A stretch of DNA of 64,000 bases from Armigeres subalbatus (taxonomy: Eukaryota; Arthropoda; Insecta; Diptera; Culicidae), in the NCBI RefSeq assembly GCF_024139115.2, contig NC_085141.1, positions 135,531,822 to 135,595,821 on the forward strand, read 5' to 3'. The position numbers and the translations under genes are program-made. The notes beneath the pieces were generated by a model. The model was not told where the DNA came from. It saw only the letters and a list, made by a program, of their open reading frames with translations, and ran no database searches. Shown here piece after piece: positions 60,491 through 64,000 of the stretch (positions within the stretch are counted from its first letter, which is position 1; each line of letters opens with the position of its first letter).

Positions 60491-62154
60491 GGGGCAGCAG
60501 GGACCATGTCCAAGGGCTTGACGACCCCTCCCCAGCTGTCTGCGAGTCAGGGGGTTCTGCCTAGGAGGTGGTGGGGTTAACAGGGGGCTCTGTTAATTCC
60601 CTCCCAAAAACCACATATCCGCAAGCAAACCCTATCAAGCGACCGTGTACCGCTTAAAGCATACAAGCCCCTAACCCCGAATCCCAAGGTGTCAGGCGAC
60701 CCGTGCCGAAGGGATGAATGACCTGGGGGGTGAAACAATTAGCCAGGTCGGTAACGGAGCCTGTGGAGGTCCCACAGAGTGAGAGCTGCTTCGGCGGCAA
60801 GCGGGTGGCAGTGGGTGGTACCCACACACCCCCAAGTGGTGCACATGTGGTGCAAGCGATTGGGAGTTGGGGGTATTACTCGTAATACCCCCACAGAGTG
60901 AGGGACCGAGTGTATGGGTGAGCACACAAGTACGACTCGCATGGTACGCATGGTCGGTAGTGTTAGAATGACTGAAGTCTGGTGAGGCCTGGCAGGAGTG
61001 TCGGGGGGCAGATACCTCTGCGGCACCTCAGAAGTAGGGGACACGAAAGTCTCGCTGCGACTGGCAGGAGTGTCGGGGGGTTGATGCTTCTGCGGCATCT
61101 CAGAAATTGGAGACATGTAAGGTAAGTGGTGCCACCCCGTTGCAGGATGGGGAGACCACCACACTGACTGAGGACTATCTGGGCTTCAAAATATCAATAG
61201 GTGGGTGCTGCCTGCAAAGTACCTAACGGGGATTGGCAGTATCAAAGCCCGGGTAGGTGAGTGTTAGGCACGCGTGAAGTGCCGGGTGTTCCACGCCGAA
61301 ACGATGCACAGGAGGTGCACAGATGGGATAAAAATGGGAGATGGGGGTATTATAACCCCCACTGAGTGAGTGACTGAATGTCAGGAGAGTGGTGCACAAG
61401 TGATGCAAGCGATTGGGACTGAATGTATGAGCGAGCACACAAGTCAGACTCGCATGGTACGTATGGTCAGAGTGGCTGCTTAGGCAGTAGTGTGATCCGG
61501 CTGCCAGGGACGGATTGAGTGAAGTCTCGTTAGGCCTGGCAGGAGTGTCGGGGAGCAGATACCTTTGCGGCACCTCAGAAGTAGGGGACACGAAAATCTC
61601 GCTATGACTGGCAGGAGTGTCTGGGCGTTGCTTCTGCGGCACCTCAGAAATAGGAGACATGAAAGGGTCTGCCTCGTAGCTGAGGTAGGAGCGGCATAGG
61701 AGCCACCAACCTAGGGTCGCCTCCGGCTTGGTAGACAAGTGGTGCCACCCTGTTGCAGGCCGGGGTAACACCATACTGAGTGAGGACTGTCTATGTTGTG
61801 AGATGGCGGCATGGGGTACCCACTGCAGGGTACCTATTGGTCCTCTTGCAGTCATTCAAGCGGCATTGGCAGGTGAGTGTTGGGGCACATGTGGTGCCAG
61901 TGTGTCTTGTGCAAATGTGTTGCATGGGGAGTGTCGAAGAGTTGAGGCGCATACGTGCACTTGTATACGTCATGGAGGGGGCGCAATGCCCAATAGTCAT
62001 CCCCCGAAGTATTGCTTAATTGCGGGCCGGGGGAATGACTGGAGAGGAAGGAGTTGGTTTTAGTGGGTCGGGAGTGGTGATCCCATCCCCACACTACCTG
62101 GGTTCGCCTCCCCAGGTGTCTGGTTGCAGATTTCCATTACCATCGTTAAAAAAA
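60491..62154 (+). mobile_element. 1.66-kb retroposed element with 16-bp TSD
   Basis: The first 200 bp match the 5' untranslated region of RTE-like copy B (GGGGCAGCAGGGAC, CCAAGGGCTTGACGA, CTGCCTAGGA, CATATCCGCAAG, GCGACCGTGT). It ends in an A run (62147-62154) and is flanked by AATCCCCTCCGGCCCG (60475-60490) and AATCCACTCCGGCCCG (62155-62170). The interior carries a 553-bp tandem duplication. There is no endonuclease or reverse transcriptase, so it is non-autonomous or internally deleted. Long minus-strand open frames follow the repeat and lack domains. Confidence 0.8.
60834..61790. repeat. 553-bp tandem duplication inside the 1.66-kb element
   Basis: GGTGCACATGTGGTGCAAGC (60838) and GGTGCACAAGTGATGCAAGC (61391) mark repeat starts about 553 bp apart. 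Blocks containing GGCAGGAGTGTCGGGG, GCACCTCAGAAGTAGGGGAC and AAGTGGTGCCACCC occur in both copies, and the first two recur as a smaller ~90-bp duplication within each. Confidence 0.8.
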
Positions 62155-62210
62155 AATCCACTCCGGCCCGCAATTCTAAGAAGCCTAAAGGTATGTAAAT
62201 CTCAAACAGT

Positions 62211-62361
62211 ATGAGTGGTCCTCTAGATAAGGCAAAAGAAGTGCTGGTGGAGTCGGGATGGCAAATACAAGAGTCGTCGATTAGCACGTTGGGCACGCAG
62301 AGCAGTAAGCGCAATCCCAAAACAGCCACTACTTGCAGTATAGCCGGAGAAAAAACTGGCT
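62211..62361 (+). CDS. 50-codon ORF, unassigned
   Basis: It starts ATG at 62211 (MSGPLDKAKEVLVESGWQIQ) and ends TAG at 62359-62361. It lies directly right of the retroposed element. No domain is recognised; a donor-like AAAG|GTATGT lies just upstream at 62190. It may be a chance frame. Confidence 0.2.
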
Positions 62362-62506
62362 AGTACAAAGGAAGTTGATTTTAAAAAAAATCAAATGAGT
62401 CGAGGTTAGTGAATCCAATCATACTACCAGGGTATCGCCTTATCAAGGATTCCTTTCCTAAAATCACTGATCATATTATTGTAGATTCTTCGATTTCTTG
62501 TGGCTC

Positions 62507-63351
62507 TGTTGAGATAACTGAGTAACCTTTGTAGTTTACTAATGTATATACATAGCTAGCCCTAGCAACTTGGTTGTTTAAGCAGTTCCAATAAATTTTC
62601 ATTCCAACTTCAAGCTTACACCAGACCAGACGTTCTTTCACTAGCAAGTGGTTATGGGCCCAGGACGTGGTCGTGACTTGAAGTAAAGCTTGTCCCTGTT
62701 ATTCTCAACACAAATATATGCATTTTTAAAGAAGCCATGATTCCGAGGGATTGTGACCAACAGAGTTCAGGCGGAAGCAATTCAGGCAGTAGTAGGACGA
62801 ATGCGACTGTTAGCGGTAATGCGGCCGGATCTGAAGACGATCTGACCAGTGGCTGGCGTCATTACTGATGAAGGGGCTTCCAGAATACTATCATCCCATG
62901 GTAATGGGATTGCAAGCGTCTGGTTTACAATTGACTGCTGATGTGGTAAAAACGAAGATTCTGCAAGATGTTAAATGGCCAATTTCGAGTTCGGGGTGTG
63001 AAGGCGCATTATATACGAAATTCAAGTCCAAACATTTCAAGGGCACGAATAAGAAGAAGGACAAAACGTGTTTCATTTGCAATAAACTTGGACATTTCGC
63101 GGCCGACTGTAATCAGAAACAAAAGCAAAATGTTTATTCAAAACCGAAGAATAATGCTTTGTGTGCGATATTGGCTGTTAAAAAAGGAAGCGCAGAAGAT
63201 TGGTACTTCGATTCAGCTGCTAGTTCACACATGACAAGATCCGAAAATAATTTCACGAAGCAAGAAGTATTTTCTCATCCAGTCGATACTGCAAACAATC
63301 AATGTGTAAGGAGCTACGTCACAGAAAAAGAGAATTTGCCTACCCTATATT
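62507..63351 (+). mobile_element. Ty1/copia element, truncated
   Basis: The 5' LTR (62507-62646, TGTTGAGATA to AGCA, with an AATAAA-type signal near 62590) is followed by a primer binding site TGGTTATGGGCCCAGG (62649-62664), the half initiator-tRNA site used by copia elements. Gag and protease pieces follow; integrase, reverse transcriptase and RNase H are absent because another LTR element begins at 63352. Confidence 0.85.
62868..63351 (+). pseudogene. Copia gag-protease fragment
   Basis: The frame reads MKGLPEYYHPMVMGLQASG, the end of a copia Gag (UBN2-like) domain. A single zinc knuckle CFICNKLGHFAADC follows, then the protease active-site motif WYFDSAASSHMT. A separate short upstream frame (62738-62866) begins MIPRDCDQQSSGGS and stops early, so most of gag is deleted. 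The frame ends where the next LTR starts. Confidence 0.85.
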
Positions 63352-64000
63352 TGTAACCCTTTTAAAAAAGAGATGTAGAACGGAAGAGGAAATAAAAAGT
63401 CAGTTCTTGTTTGAAGGCCAATGAAACGAGTTGTATTTTTCTTGACTCGCTTTCCCGAGTTCTCGGTCCGATTCCCCGGGTTCGCGTTTTGATATTGACC
63501 TCCCGGCATTGTGACAATTTAAGAATTTACATTAGTGGTCGAAACGAAAGAAAAAAAAAACAGTGCGTGGAAAAACCGGAAAAAACAGTTTGAAAATTAG
63601 ACATTCCGAATTGACAAAATGGCGGAGAGTGTGACGACAAAAACTCTCGGTGCTTACGTGCACAGTATTCGCTTCAAATTTGCAACAAAGCAAGTTGTTC
63701 AGAAGTTAAACGTGTTATTGTACGGTGTTGAAGGTCATTTGAACAGATATCGTGCCAATGTGATAAATTTTCGTGGTTTCCAAACTAAGGAAGAACTTGA
63801 GGAATTCCGCCTTCGGTTGCAGAAGTTACCTCAGGAAGATGTAGTTATTATCGCCGAGTTGTTGAACGGTGACACGACGACAGTTACGAGAAAAAGGATT
63901 TGTATGACCTAGTGGCGAACCTGGGCTCCACCATGAACGACGAACCTATAAAGAAAATGGAAAGAAATCGGCAGGCTTCAGAGCTGGAAGCTAAAGGTGC
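63352..64000 (+). mobile_element. 5' end of another LTR retrotransposon (runs off the window)
   Basis: A TG...CA LTR is inferred at 63352-63531 (TGTAACCC to ATTTACA, with AATAAA near 63390). A leader with TTAGTGGTCGAAACG follows at the expected primer-binding position, then an ORF starting at 63619. It interrupts the copia fragment. The superfamily (BEL/Pao or gypsy) cannot be decided here. Confidence 0.65.
63619..64000 (+). CDS. Gag-like ORF of the LTR element, partial
   Basis: It starts ATG at 63619 in the context ACAAAATGG. The frame reads SVTTKTLGAYVHSIRFKFAT and VVQKLNVLLYGVEGHLNRYR, then an acidic helix-rich part, and stops at 63910-63912. Another frame continues with KDLYDLVANLGSTMNDEPIK to the window edge, so a frameshift or sequencing slip near 63885-63895 is likely. 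The position right after an LTR and leader argues for gag. No zinc knuckle is reached. Confidence 0.5.

Noticed and set aside
61223..61855. 210-codon minus-strand ORF and its relative at 60739-61164
   Set aside because: Both arise from the 553-bp duplication; repeated peptides (FVSPTSEVPQRY) reflect the DNA repeat, with no domain.
46733..64000. First pcx exon with the family N-terminus (GGW, YDPHQN-type text)
   Set aside because: I looked for it on the minus strand upstream of 46687 and did not find a convincing match; it is probably outside the window or too short to see by eye.

Overview
This is a window of repeat-rich insect nuclear DNA, most likely from an Aedes-type culicine mosquito. 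The evidence is two Dipteran-type host genes with spliceosomal introns, several copies of a tRNA-derived SINE like those of Aedes, and a dense, nested mixture of RTE-like, Jockey-like, Ty3/gypsy, copia and hAT-type elements and MITEs. There is no bacterial gene organisation. The species call is an inference.

Two host genes can be recognised. The last coding exon of crumbs (crb, + strand, ends at 9534) encodes the transmembrane segment and the conserved cytoplasmic tail ending ERLI. No other crb exon is seen upstream, so 1-9303 is read as a crb intron filled with a 23-bp minisatellite, a SINE and a 4.6-kb hAT-like insertion. The second gene is pecanex (pcx, - strand, 46687 down to 23622). Ten coding exons with matching splice phases give about 2692 residues; the first exon or exons, encoding the N-terminus, were not found. 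One pcx intron (26004-40028, 14 kb) holds a nested stack. A broken Ty3/gypsy element (about 27.0-34.5 kb) contains a 2.0-kb hAT element that itself contains MITEs. Beside it lie a 3.3-kb hAT-like element carrying further elements, and a 51-bp minisatellite split by another MITE.

Between the genes (10.8-22 kb) lie a Harbinger-like MITE, two copies of one RTE-like non-LTR retrotransposon, a 153-bp satellite that changes orientation near 17.48 kb, SINEs, a foldback MITE and a Jockey-like fragment. The region 46.7-64 kb is accessory. A third RTE-like copy (46.96-55.18 kb) is split by a 5.95-kb insertion that carries a Jockey-like fragment and a 1.6-kb TIR element with exon-like ORFs of unknown function. 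After these come more MITEs, a SINE, a 1.66-kb element with 16-bp target duplications, a truncated copia element, and the 5' end of another LTR retrotransposon that runs off the window.

Many insertions could be bounded directly by terminal inverted repeats (TIRs) and target site duplications (TSDs), so the relative order of many events can be read. The most unusual items are a 71-nt intron-like insertion inside the gypsy reverse transcriptase, an 87-nt stop-free in-frame intron in pcx, the uncharacterised TIR element at 48998-50621, and the orientation switch of the 153-bp satellite.
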